Both the position numbers and the translations under genes were made by a program. A DNA stretch of 64,000 nt from Amycolatopsis sp. GM8 (GTDB lineage: Bacteria; Actinomycetota; Actinomycetes; Mycobacteriales; Pseudonocardiaceae). The notes beneath the pieces were generated by a model. The model saw only the letters and a list, made by a program, of their open reading frames with translations, was not told where the DNA came from and did no database searches. The stretch spans positions 496,001-560,000 of the forward strand of contig NZ_JAJKFK010000001.1 of NCBI RefSeq assembly GCF_021653975.1, given 5' to 3'. How positions within the stretch are numbered: position 1 is the stretch's first letter; each line of letters starts with the position of its first letter. Below are positions 25,710-35,713 of this stretch, in pieces.

Positions 25710-26954
25710 TCACGGCGCCGCCAGGAATTCCAGCGCCGCCATGACGAGTGTCTCGACCCCGGCACCCAGCGTGGGCTCGAGCACCGGCGCGAACAGCGGA
25801 GAGTGGTTGGACGGCACGTCCTCGTCGAACCGGCCGCCCGCGATCGCGGTCAGCACCTGGTCCTGGTCCAGGCCACCGACCAGCCAGAACACCGACGGCA
25901 CCCCGGCCGCCCTGCCGAACTCGCTGAAGTCCTCACTACCGGTCACCAGCGGCGCCTCGATCACCCGCTCCGGCCCGCGAACCTTGCGGAACAGCGCGGT
26001 CAGCGTCTCGGTCGTGGCATCGTCGTTCGTGGTCACCGGGAAGCTCGCGATGGAGGTGATCTCCGGCGGCTTCGGCGCACCGGCCGCCGCCGCCTCGCCC
26101 CGCACGATCCGGTCGATCGCCGCGAGCACCTTCGCGCGCACCTGCTCGTCGAACGACCGCACGTTGACCTCGAGCACGGCCTCGTCGGCGATGATGTTGC
26201 TCGCCGTGCCGACGTGCAACTGCCCGACCGTCACCACGGCGGACTCGGTCGCGGAGATCTCGCGCGACACGATGGTCTGCAGCCGCATCACGACCGAAGC
26301 CGCCATCACCGCCGGGTCCACCGTCGTCTCCGGGCGCGAGCCGTGCCCGCCCCGGCCGTGCAGCACGATCCGCAGCGAGTCGGTCGCCGCCATGATCACG
26401 CCGGGCCTGATCAGCACCCAGCCCGCCGGCCCCGGCACGATGTGCTGCCCCAGCACGACCGACGGCGTGCCCGCGATGTCGAACAGCCCGTCGCGCAGCA
26501 TCGCCTCGGCGCCCGAGCCCCGCTCCTCCCCGGGCTGGAAGACGACCAGCAGCGTGCCCTGCCAGGATTCCCGCGCCCGGGCAAGGAGATCGGCCGCGCC
26601 GCTCAGCCAGGTCGCGTGCATGTCGTGCCCGCACGCGTGCATCACCGGCACGTCCTTGCCGTCGACGTCGGTGCCGCGCGCCCGGCTGGCGTACTCGAGC
26701 CCGGTCTTCTCCTGCAGCGGCAGCGCGTCGATATCGGCCCGCAGCAGCACCACCGGGCCGGTTCCGTTGCGCAGCACGCCGACCACGCCGGTACCCCCGA
26801 TGCCCGTGTGCACCTCGTACCCGGCATCGCCCAGCCGCCGGGCCAGTTCCGCCGCCGTCCGGTGCTCCGCGAAGGACAGCTCCGGGTTGCGGTGCAGGTC
26901 GATGTACAGCTCCCGTAAGGACGGCAGCAATCCTTCGAGCGGCGCGAGAGTCAC
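25710..26954 (-). CDS. M20 family amidohydrolase (hippurate hydrolase / N-acyl amino acid amidohydrolase type)
   Basis: A 414-residue zinc peptidase-like enzyme. Metal-binding motifs are VLLRADIDALP, HACGHDMHATW, FQPGEERGSGAEAM and near the end LVTGSEDFSEFG; the lid domain has GRGGHGSRPETTVDP. It hydrolyses N-acyl amino acids or related amides. GTG 26954 start. It is divergent from the methyltransferase gene. Confidence 0.88.
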   Translation of the reverse strand: MTLAPLEGLLPSLRELYIDLHRNPELSFAEHRTAAELARRLGDAGYEVHTGIGGTGVVGVLRNGTGPVVLLRADIDALPLQEKTGLEYASRARGTDVDGKDVPVMHACGHDMHATWLSGAADLLARARESWQGTLLVVFQPGEERGSGAEAMLRDGLFDIAGTPSVVLGQHIVPGPAGWVLIRPGVIMAATDSLRIVLHGRGGHGSRPETTVDPAVMAASVVMRLQTIVSREISATESAVVTVGQLHVGTASNIIADEAVLEVNVRSFDEQVRAKVLAAIDRIVRGEAAAAGAPKPPEITSIASFPVTTNDDATTETLTALFRKVRGPERVIEAPLVTGSEDFSEFGRAAGVPSVFWLVGGLDQDQVLTAIAGGRFDEDVPSNHSPLFAPVLEPTLGAGVETLVMAALEFLAAP

Positions 26955-26992
26955 CAGGCCATCTCAACACACCCGTGCGAGGATCACCCCTT

Positions 26993-28474
26993 GTGAATCC
27001 TGAGTTTTCCGACGATCTGTGTGCCCGGCTGCGCGAGGCTTTCCAGCGGACGCGGTACGACGCCGACGGCGTGCTGGCGGCGCTCGGCGGCGCGGCGCAC
27101 GCGGCGCTCGGGCGGGGCGAGCCGGAGCTCGCGTTCCGCGCGAGCCGCGACGCCGGTGAGCTGGGCACGTTGATCCGCCTGTTTCTGCTCGGGAGCGCCG
27201 AACCCGCGAACGAGGTCGAGGCCGCGCTCGCACCCGTGGCGGTCGAGGACGCGCTGGCAGCCGGGCTCCTGAAGACGAACGGAGACGCGCTCGAGGCCGC
27301 GCTCGACGTCCGCCCGCACGGCGACGAGCAGGGCGAATGGTGGGTCATCTCGGATCTCGACTCGGACCTGCTGGGTGGCGAGGTCCCGCCGGAGCATGTG
27401 CTCGGCGTCGGGCACGCGTCACTCAGCCTCATCCGCGCGACGATCAGGCGCCCGGCCGGCACGCTGCTCGACCTCGGCACCGGCTGCGGGGTGCAGGCGC
27501 TGCACGCCGCGAGGCACGCCCAACGGGTCACGGCGACCGACGTGTCCGAGCGTGCGCTCGCCCTGGCGGACGCGACCTTCCGGCTCAACGAGCTCGACGT
27601 CGAACTCGTGCGCGGCGAATGGTTCGCGCCCGTCGCGCGGCGGCGGTTCGACCAGATCGTGTGCAACCCGCCGTTCGTCGTCGGGCCGCCACGCGTCGAC
27701 TACACCTACCGCGATTCAGGCCTCGCCGGGGACGACGCGTCCGCGCTGGTCGTCCGCCAGCTGCCCGCCTTCCTCACCGATGGCGGCGTCGGGCAGCTGC
27801 TCGCGTCCTGGCTGCACGTCGAGGGTGAGGACTGGGCCGATCGGGTCGCGCGCTGGCTCCCCGCGGGCACCGACGCGTGGTTCGTGCAGCGTGACGTCGC
27901 GGATCCGGGCCTGTACGTCGGAACCTGGCTGCGCGACGCGGGAATCGACCCGCGCTCGCCCGAAGGCCGGGCGAAGGCGAGCGCCTGGCTGGACTGGTTC
28001 GACGACAACAAGGTGCGCGGGGTCGGGTTCGGCTTCGTGACACTGCGCCGCGCGGATGTCGCACATCCGACGATCGTCTGTGAGGACCTGCGCCAGGCCT
28101 TCGACGATCCGCTGGGCCCGGAGGCCGGCGGCTGGCTGGACCGGGTCGCGTGGCTGCGCGAGCACGGCGACGAGCTGCTGGACACGCGGTTCCGGGTGCC
28201 GCCGACGGTGTTGCTGGAGACCGTCGCCGGGGCCGGTGACGAGGGCTGGGAGACCGGCATCCGCCGCCTGCACCGCACGGACGGGCCCGGCTGGCAGCAC
28301 GAGGTCGACGAGCTGGCCACGGCGCTGCTGGCGGGCTGCCGGGGCGCGTTGCCGCTGTCCGACCTGCTGGAACTGCTGTCGTTCGCGCACGGCGGCAGTG
28401 TGGAGGACTTGCGGGACGCCGCGTTGCCGATGATCCGCGAGCTGGTGCGGCACGGCATGGTCGAGCCGGCATGA
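26993..28474 (+). CDS. Class I SAM-dependent methyltransferase (two-domain, HemK/RsmC-like core)
   Basis: A 493-residue protein. After an alpha-helical N-terminal domain (about 1-145), a SAM domain has LLDLGTGCGVQALHAARHA, VTATDVSERALALA and the NPPF motif (IVCNPPFVVGPP) typical of enzymes that methylate N of amides or bases. A C-terminal domain of about 170 residues follows. NPPF enzymes modify nucleobases or glutamine; the target is unknown. GTG 26993 is chosen over the TTG before it. Confidence 0.82.
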   Translation: MNPEFSDDLCARLREAFQRTRYDADGVLAALGGAAHAALGRGEPELAFRASRDAGELGTLIRLFLLGSAEPANEVEAALAPVAVEDALAAGLLKTNGDALEAALDVRPHGDEQGEWWVISDLDSDLLGGEVPPEHVLGVGHASLSLIRATIRRPAGTLLDLGTGCGVQALHAARHAQRVTATDVSERALALADATFRLNELDVELVRGEWFAPVARRRFDQIVCNPPFVVGPPRVDYTYRDSGLAGDDASALVVRQLPAFLTDGGVGQLLASWLHVEGEDWADRVARWLPAGTDAWFVQRDVADPGLYVGTWLRDAGIDPRSPEGRAKASAWLDWFDDNKVRGVGFGFVTLRRADVAHPTIVCEDLRQAFDDPLGPEAGGWLDRVAWLREHGDELLDTRFRVPPTVLLETVAGAGDEGWETGIRRLHRTDGPGWQHEVDELATALLAGCRGALPLSDLLELLSFAHGGSVEDLRDAALPMIRELVRHGMVEPA

Positions 28475-28562
28475 GGACTGCTTGCAGGTCCGAATCACCA
28501 GACACCATGCTGGCCGACGCGAAGACACTGCCGCGGCTTGCCGCGTCCGACAAGGAGGCCGT

Positions 28563-28988
28563 ATGAGGGCGGTTGCCGCGCGCGTCACCAAAGCGGACGT
28601 GACGGTCGACGGCGAGGTCGTCGGCGCGATCGCCGAACCAGGACTGCTCGTACTACTCGGCGTACACAAGGACGACACACCGGACAAAGCGGTCACCATG
28701 GCGCGGAAGCTGCACGAGTTGCGCATCCTCCGTGACGAGGAGTCGGTGGCGACTTCCGCCGCCCCCGTGCTCGTGGTGAGCCAGTTCACCCTCTACGGCG
28801 ATACGCGCAAGGGCCGGCGTCCATCATGGAGCGCGGCGGCCCCGCCGGAAGCGGCGCGGCAGATCTTCGATTCCGTCGTGAGTGAACTCCGGGCGCGCGA
28901 TGTCCGTGTCAGTACCGGCGAATTCGGCGCGACCATGAAGGTGCGGAGCGTGAACGACGGTCCTTTCACAGTTCTGATAGAGGTCTGA
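28563..28988 (+). CDS. dtd: D-aminoacyl-tRNA deacylase
   Basis: A 141-residue protein that removes D-amino acids from mischarged tRNA. Family features: MRAVAARVTKADVTVDGEVVG, VVSQFTLYGDTRKGRRPSW and the C-terminal NDGPFTVLIE. ATG 28563 is preceded by AAGGAGG. The length is standard for the family. Confidence 0.95.
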   Translation: MRAVAARVTKADVTVDGEVVGAIAEPGLLVLLGVHKDDTPDKAVTMARKLHELRILRDEESVATSAAPVLVVSQFTLYGDTRKGRRPSWSAAAPPEAARQIFDSVVSELRARDVRVSTGEFGATMKVRSVNDGPFTVLIEV

Positions 28989-29067
28989 ACCAATTCTCTC
29001 TCAGGAGAACCTCAGGCTTGCTGGAGCAACCGGATCGGGCGTGACCCCGTCCACTCTTGTAGAAGCT

Positions 29068-29094
29068 GGGAACGTTTCGGAGACCGAGGGCGTT
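29068..29094 (+). promoter_or_regulatory. sigB: ECF-type (SigE/SigH-like) promoter upstream of sigB
   Basis: GGGAAC at 29068-29073, a 17-bp spacer and CGTT at 29091-29094 match the stress-sigma consensus. In mycobacteria sigB is transcribed by SigE and SigH from such a promoter. The leader would be about 110 bases. Confidence 0.6.
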
Positions 29095-29212
29095 GACCCA
29101 GATGTCCGGCTGACGAAGCCGGAGTCGTACACCGGGTTCCACAGGCTCGGCGCACGACGCATTACCGGTGTGACGCACCAACACGTGTCAGCCCGTGACC
29201 GGGGAGGCAAAC

Positions 29213-30256
29213 ATGTCAGTACAGACCCTCGAACGGAAGACTCGGCGTACCCGTGAACGGGCTGTCGCCGAGCCCGCCTCCGAGCCGGCTCTCGAGTCCA
29301 GCGTACGCGTTCCGCCGAACCTCGACGCGGACCTCGACGCGCAGGGTCCGGCGGCGGACCTCGTGCGCGTGTACCTCAACGGTATCGGCAAGACGGCGCT
29401 GCTGTCCGCCGCCGACGAGGTCGAGCTGGCCAAGCGCATCGAAGCAGGGGTGTTCGCCCAGCACATGCTGGAGACCGCGGCCAAGCTGTCCGACCAGCGG
29501 CGCACCGAGCTGAGGGCGCTGATCCGGGACGGCCACCAGGCGAAGAACCACCTGCTGGAGGCCAACCTGCGGCTGGTCGTTTCGCTGGCCAAGCGCTACA
29601 CGGGGCGGGGAATGCCGTTGCTGGACCTGATCCAGGAGGGGAACCTGGGTCTGATCCGCGCGGTCGAGAAGTTCGACTACTCCAAGGGGTTCAAGTTCTC
29701 CACCTACGCGACCTGGTGGATCCGGCAGGCGATCACGCGCGGCATGGCCGACCAGGGCCGCACGATCCGGCTTCCGGTGCATCTCGTCGAGCAGGTGAAC
29801 AAGCTGGCCCGCATCAAGCGTGACCTGCACCAGCAGCTCGGCCGCGAGGCGACGAACGACGAGCTGGCGGCGGAGTCGGGTATCCCGGCGGAGAAGGTCG
29901 GGGACCTGCTCGACCACGCGCGTGACCCGGTGAGCCTGGACATGCCAGTGGGCACCGAGGAGGACGCCCCGCTGGGCGACTTCATCGAGGACTCCGAGGC
30001 GACCGACGCCGAGAGCGCGGTCATTTCGGGGCTGCTGCAGGACGACCTGCGGCGCGTGCTGGCGACCCTCGACGAGCGCGAGCAGTCGGTGATCCGGCTG
30101 CGCTACGGGCTCGACGACGGGCAGCCGCGCACCCTCGACCAGATCGGCAAGCACTTCGGCCTGTCGCGCGAGCGCGTGCGGCAGATCGAGCGCGAGGTGA
30201 TGGCGAAGCTGCGCCAGGGAGAGCGGGCCGAGCGCCTCCGCGCCTACGCCAGCTGA
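29213..30256 (+). CDS. sigB: Primary-like sigma factor SigB
   Basis: A 347-residue sigma-70, lacking the long N-terminal extension of the SigA in this window. Regions 2-4 are nearly the same as Sig[71 protein letters not shown] and [21 protein letters not shown] 29213 is preceded by GGGGAGG. It probably directs stationary-phase and stress genes, with a promoter candidate upstream. Confidence 0.93.
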   Translation: MSVQTLERKTRRTRERAVAEPASEPALESSVRVPPNLDADLDAQGPAADLVRVYLNGIGKTALLSAADEVELAKRIEAGVFAQHMLETAAKLSDQRRTELRALIRDGHQAKNHLLEANLRLVVSLAKRYTGRGMPLLDLIQEGNLGLIRAVEKFDYSKGFKFSTYATWWIRQAITRGMADQGRTIRLPVHLVEQVNKLARIKRDLHQQLGREATNDELAAESGIPAEKVGDLLDHARDPVSLDMPVGTEEDAPLGDFIEDSEATDAESAVISGLLQDDLRRVLATLDEREQSVIRLRYGLDDGQPRTLDQIGKHFGLSRERVRQIEREVMAKLRQGERAERLRAYAS

Positions 30257-30562
30257 TCACCAGGAACGGTTTCAAGCGGCTTGCGTGGCGGTGCGGGTAG
30301 CGGAACCGGAGGCGGTCCCTCGCTTGCCCGCAGCAAGCGGCTCGGCCGCCTCGAAAGTGATCACCCTGTGAGATCGCGGCTTTACGCCTATCGGCAGCGT
30401 TGACATATGACATAGATCACGGGACGGTCGAAGCAACACGCTCGGGAAACGCACGTCTTCCGAGTGTGAGCTTCGCGAGGGGCGCTGCTGCGCTCGCTCG
30501 CTTGCCCCGGAAGGTCGGGTCCGTCGGGGTGGGCCCGGCCTTCCGATTTACCCGGACCCGGG
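30257..30562. other. 306-bp convergent intergenic region
   Basis: It follows sigB. CAAGCGGCT occurs twice (about 30274 and 30330) flanking a GC-rich stretch, and TTGACA at 30400-30405 resembles a -35 box but lacks a -10 at the right distance. A GC-rich segment before 30562 may act as terminator, but no clean stem with a T-run was found. Confidence 0.35.
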
Positions 30563-31018
30563 TCAGGACTCGGCCAACTCGGCGAGTTTCGCCAGCGAGG
30601 CCCGGAGTTTGTCCGCCGTTGTGGCCCGCGCCCGGACCTGCCGCTTCTCGTCGGTCAACCGGGTCCAGTCGTAGGTGTGGGTGACCCGGGTCAGCGTCTC
30701 GCCGACCGGTTCGAGCTCCCACCGCCACAGGTGTCCCGGCGGTTCCTGGCCCGGTTCCGACGGCTGCCACGCGATGCGCCGCCCCTCCTCGAACTCGACG
30801 ACACGGTTCTCCCGCGTGGTGCCCACGGTGAGCGTCATCGTGAACACCTCACCCGTGCCGCGCACCCGCTGACCCGCGGGCGCCTCGGCGAGATTGTCGT
30901 TGCCGTCCCACCGTGGTTGCTGGGACGGGTCGGCGATGAGTCCGAAGATCCGTGCCGCGCCGGCGGCGATGTCGCGGTGCGCGGTGACGACCCTCGGCGG
31001 ATCGGTCTCGATGGCCAT
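30563..31018 (-). CDS. SRPBCC (START-like) superfamily protein
   Basis: A 151-residue hydrophobic-pocket protein: VVTAHRDIAAGAARIFGLIADPSQQPRWDGNDN at the start, then WRWELEPVGETLTRVTHTYDWTRL, the usual polyketide-cyclase/START strand order. No ligand can be assigned. A distantly similar gene lies at 33513-33950. Confidence 0.83.
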   Translation of the reverse strand: MAIETDPPRVVTAHRDIAAGAARIFGLIADPSQQPRWDGNDNLAEAPAGQRVRGTGEVFTMTLTVGTTRENRVVEFEEGRRIAWQPSEPGQEPPGHLWRWELEPVGETLTRVTHTYDWTRLTDEKRQVRARATTADKLRASLAKLAELAES

Positions 31019-31116
31019 GGCAACAACTTAGGCTTCACCACACCACACGGTCAGCACGGGGATTCGCGCGGTAACGTCAGCTCCCACCCGAACCGCCCGC
31101 GCAAGGGAGCCGTGCG

Positions 31117-32784
<1,668 letters not shown>

Positions 32785-32787
32785 ACC

Positions 32788-32820
32788 TACAGTGTTGTAC
32801 ACTTGAGTAGGAACAATGTA
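32788..32820 (+). promoter_or_regulatory. Operator-like inverted repeat in front of the toxin-antitoxin pair
   Basis: TACAGTGTT (32788-32796) and AACAATGTA (32812-32820) pair at 8 of 9 positions across a 15-bp spacer. TACACT (32798-32803) inside could be a -10 box. This is the expected site for autorepression by the antitoxin. Confidence 0.5.
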
Positions 32821-32832
32821 GTGGAGGTGGCT

Positions 32833-33120
32833 ATGACGTCTGTATCCGTTCGTGAACTGGCCTACAACCCGAGCGCGATCCTCACCCGCGCCGAGAAGGG
32901 CGAGACCATCGAGGTGACCCGGCACGGCCACGTGGTCGCCGTCGTCAGCCCGCCGCCGCGCGCGCAGAGCCGCCACGACGAGCTGGTGGCACAGGGCGCG
33001 ATCCGGCCTGCCGAACGAGGGCTGACGGCCGGGGACTGGGACAAGTTCACCCACATCGAGGTGCCGGACGATGTGGACCCGCTCGCGATCCTGTTCGAGA
33101 TGCGCGAGCACGAGCGGTGA
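32833..33120 (+). CDS. Phd/YefM-family antitoxin
   Basis: A 95-residue protein with the Phd/YefM N-terminal DNA-binding fold (TSVSVRELAYNPSAILTRAEKGETIEVTRHGHVVAVV) and a C-terminal toxin-binding tail. GGAGG precedes ATG 32833. Its stop overlaps the toxin start (GTGA), typical for a cotranslated antitoxin-toxin pair. Confidence 0.88.
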   Translation: MTSVSVRELAYNPSAILTRAEKGETIEVTRHGHVVAVVSPPPRAQSRHDELVAQGAIRPAERGLTAGDWDKFTHIEVPDDVDPLAILFEMREHER

Positions 33121-33509
33121 TCTATCTCGACGCCTCCGCGCTGGTGACAGTTGTCGTCGAGCGGCAGCACGCACAAGATCTGCGGCGTTTTCTGGACGCT
33201 CACGCGACGGTGAAGACCTACACGAACACCATCGGTTTCGTGGAGACCGTCCGCACCTGCGATCAGATCGGCAGCTTCCCCAACCTCATGGCCACGCTGC
33301 TGCGGGACCACAACGAACTCAAGGTCACCGACGCGGTCCGGGACGCGGCGATCCGCGTGCCGGGCGCGCTGCGCTCGCTCGACGCCCTTCACGTCGCCAG
33401 CGCCGAGCAGCTCGGCTCGGAGCTGACCGCACTCGTGACCTACGACGGCCGGATGGCCGAGACCGCACGGAAAGCGGGCCTGCCGGTCGCCATGCCCGGC
33501 GCCGAGTAG
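33117..33509 (+). CDS. VapC-type PIN-domain ribonuclease toxin
   Basis: A 130-residue PIN nuclease. MIYLDASALV supplies the first acidic residue, with further acidic residues at FVETVRTCDQ, RSLDALHVASAEQLG and LVTYDGRMAETAR. VapC toxins cleave tRNA or rRNA in a Mg-dependent way and are neutralised by the upstream antitoxin. It overlaps the antitoxin by 4 bp. Confidence 0.9.
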   Translation: MIYLDASALVTVVVERQHAQDLRRFLDAHATVKTYTNTIGFVETVRTCDQIGSFPNLMATLLRDHNELKVTDAVRDAAIRVPGALRSLDALHVASAEQLGSELTALVTYDGRMAETARKAGLPVAMPGAE

Positions 33510-33512
33510 GCG

Positions 33513-33950
33513 CTAGCCCGGGAACATCCCCGCCAGGCGGTCGAGAGTGCGCTCGATGCCTTCCTTGTTCCGCCGCGGGAAGAAGCTCAGGCTGATCGCG
33601 ACCGGGACGCGCGCGGTGGACCAGTCGAACGTCTCGGTGACCTCCGTGCCGCCGTCGACCGGGGTCAGTTCCCACCGCCAGCGGTGGCCGTTGAAATGCC
33701 GCCAGGCGATCAGCCGGTTCTCCTCGTACTCCACGACGGTGTTGAGGATCTTGTAGGGCGCGCCCAGCTTCATGTCCATGCCGAATCTCGTGCCGAGTTC
33801 GAGCCGGTCCGGCCCGCCGGAGCGGGCTGCCTGGACAGTGCCGGACCCGTCGAGCACCGGGTGCTGCGACGGGTCCGTGAGCAGAGCGAAGATGTCCTCC
33901 GGCGGGGCCGCGACGAAGCGCGTGCCCGAGACCTGGCGACGGTTCGGCAT
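33513..33950 (-). CDS. SRPBCC (START-like) superfamily protein
   Basis: A 145-residue paralogue-like relative of the protein at 30563: VSGTRFVAAPPEDIFALLTDPSQHPVLDGSG, then RLIAWRHFNGHRWRWELTPV and a C-terminal helix ending RTLDRLAGMFPG. It probably binds a hydrophobic small molecule. It converges on the toxin gene with a 3-bp gap. Confidence 0.83.
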   Translation of the reverse strand: MPNRRQVSGTRFVAAPPEDIFALLTDPSQHPVLDGSGTVQAARSGGPDRLELGTRFGMDMKLGAPYKILNTVVEYEENRLIAWRHFNGHRWRWELTPVDGGTEVTETFDWSTARVPVAISLSFFPRRNKEGIERTLDRLAGMFPG

Positions 33951-33959
33951 GCCAGGAGG

Positions 33960-34448
33960 TTAGCGATTTTCCTTGAGGGTCAACAAGAGGATCTTGCGGT
34001 TACCGAGAGGTTCGCTCAACGGCACGGAAATCAGCGGGTACCGGATGTCCATCGTGCACATCCGTCCCTGCATGTGGGATTGGGTTTCCCGCAGGTTGAT
34101 CACGATCTGTTGAGTGTCCTGTTGCTGCACGTCCGCACTGGCCCGGCCGCAACCGCCCTCCTCGGCACGGAAGTAGAGCGCCTTGCCGTCCGCGCTGACG
34201 TACACCTCGTGCGGATAGTCCTGCGGCAGCTTGCTGTTGTCGACCTGCGCGGCCGGCACGAGCGTGCTGCCCGCGGGCGGGGTCTGCGCGTCCCACGGCC
34301 CCGACGAGGCCGGGGGCGGCGGCACGGACATCGACGGCGGCGGCAGGGCGGGACCGGCGCCGGGACTGACGCTTTCCGGGCGCTGCCCGCAGGCCGTCGC
34401 GGTGACGAGGACGATGCCCAGCCCGGCTAGCGTTGCTTTCCACCTCAT
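33960..34448 (-). CDS. Predicted lipoprotein
   Basis: A 162-residue exported protein. MRWKATLAGLGIVLVTATAC is a short signal peptide whose TATAC forms a lipobox with Cys at residue 20. A proline/serine-rich linker (about 22-60) precedes a small domain with two further cysteines. No family recognised. ATG 34466 is an alternative start. It is divergent from the permease gene. Confidence 0.7.
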   Translation of the reverse strand: MRWKATLAGLGIVLVTATACGQRPESVSPGAGPALPPPSMSVPPPPASSGPWDAQTPPAGSTLVPAAQVDNSKLPQDYPHEVYVSADGKALYFRAEEGGCGRASADVQQQDTQQIVINLRETQSHMQGRMCTMDIRYPLISVPLSEPLGNRKILLLTLKENR

Positions 34449-34489
34449 GCCCGGAAGACGGAACATCCCGCACACGGGGTTGCATGGGG

Positions 34490-34495
34490 TTAGAT
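34490..34495 (+). promoter_or_regulatory. -10 element for a leaderless permease transcript
   Basis: TTAGAT ends six bases before GTG 34502, so the transcript would begin at or next to the start codon. There is no ribosome binding site; this supports GTG 34502 over ATG 34484. Confidence 0.45.
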
Positions 34496-34501
34496 GTCGG
34501 C

Positions 34502-35713
34502 GTGACAGACCAGCTGAAACGCCGCCTGGGCACCGGAGACGCCGTTGTAATCGGGCTGGGCTCGATGATCGGTGCCGGGGTTTTCGTGGCGTTCGCACCC
34601 GCGGCCCGGGCTGCGGGTTCGGGCCTGTTGATCGGTCTGGCCATCGCGGCGCTCGTGGCCTATTGCAACGCCACATCTTCCGCGCGCCTCGCCGCGAAGT
34701 ACCCGTCGTCGGGCGGAACCTATGTGTACGGCCGGGAACGGCTGGGCGAATTCTGGGGCTACCTCGCCGGCTGGGGCTTCGTCGTCGGCAAGATCGCGAG
34801 CTGCGCGGCGATGGCCCTGACCGTCGCCGCGTACGTGGCACCTGAGGGCTGGCGGCCGTATGTCGCCGCCGCGGTGGTGCTGGCACTGACCGCGTTGAAC
34901 TATCGCGGCGTGGAGAAGTCCGCGATCGTCACGCGGGTGATCGTCGCGGTGACGCTGGCTGTGCTCGCGGCCGCCGTGGTGGCGATTTTCGTGTCCGGCC
35001 GGGATCCCGGGCAGACCGTGTTCTCCTTCTCGTTCGGCGGAGTGCTGCAGTCGGCGGGCCTGCTGTTCTTCGCGTTCGCCGGGTACGCGCGCGTCGCGAC
35101 GCTCGGCGAAGAGGTCCGCGACCCGGCGCGCACGATCCCCCGCGCCATCCCGATCGCGCTCGGCCTCACCCTCGTCGTCTATGTCGCGGTCGCTTTTGCC
35201 TTGCTGTACAAGCTGGGCGCGGCCGGTCTGGCATCCTTTGTGGACCCGCTCGCGCAGGCCGTGCCGTCCGGGCTGGCGCCGGTCGTACGTGCCGGGGCCG
35301 CGATCGCGGCGCTCGGTTCGCTGCTCGCGCTCGTCCTCGGCGTTTCGCGCACGACGTTCGCCATGGCGCGGGACGGGCACCTGCCGCGCGCGCTGGCCAC
35401 GGTGCATCCCCGGTTCGGCGTGCCGCACCGGGCCGAGCTCGCGGTCGGTGTCGTCGTCGCGATCCTGGTGCTGTTCACGGATTTGCGCGGCGCGATCGGG
35501 TTTTCGTCGTTCGCCGTGCTGACCTACTACGCGATCGCCAACGCCAGCGCCTGGACCCTGCGACGTGGGGTCGTGCCGGCCCTGGGGCTGGTCGGCTGCG
35601 TCGTGCTCGCGTTCAGCCTGCCCCTGTGGTCGGTGGTGATCGGTGCTGCCGTGCTCGCCGTGGGCGCGCTCGCCTACCTCGTCTTTTCCAGGCGCTCCAA
35701 CGCTTCCTCGTAA
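34502..35713 (+). CDS. APC-family amino acid permease
   Basis: A 403-residue protein with about 12 membrane segments. The APC signature VVIGLGSMIGAGVFVAFAPA is followed by KYPSSGGTYVYGRERLGE and FAFAGYARVATLGEEVRDPARTIPRA. It is distinct from the permease at 14913. The 3' end overlaps the convergent nitronate monooxygenase gene by 40 bp. Substrate unknown. Confidence 0.82.
   Translation: MTDQLKRRLGTGDAVVIGLGSMIGAGVFVAFAPAARAAGSGLLIGLAIAALVAYCNATSSARLAAKYPSSGGTYVYGRERLGEFWGYLAGWGFVVGKIASCAAMALTVAAYVAPEGWRPYVAAAVVLALTALNYRGVEKSAIVTRVIVAVTLAVLAAAVVAIFVSGRDPGQTVFSFSFGGVLQSAGLLFFAFAGYARVATLGEEVRDPARTIPRAIPIALGLTLVVYVAVAFALLYKLGAAGLASFVDPLAQAVPSGLAPVVRAGAAIAALGSLLALVLGVSRTTFAMARDGHLPRALATVHPRFGVPHRAELAVGVVVAILVLFTDLRGAIGFSSFAVLTYYAIANASAWTLRRGVVPALGLVGCVVLAFSLPLWSVVIGAAVLAVGALAYLVFSRRSNASS

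Noticed and set aside
24573-26918. Long plus-strand open frame (781 codons)
   Set aside because: It runs through psuK out of frame and antisense to the DUF3099 and M20 genes; composition is typical of high-GC shadow frames.
30400-30405. TTGACA as a -35 promoter element
   Set aside because: No -10-like hexamer at 16-19 bp and no gene downstream on that strand.
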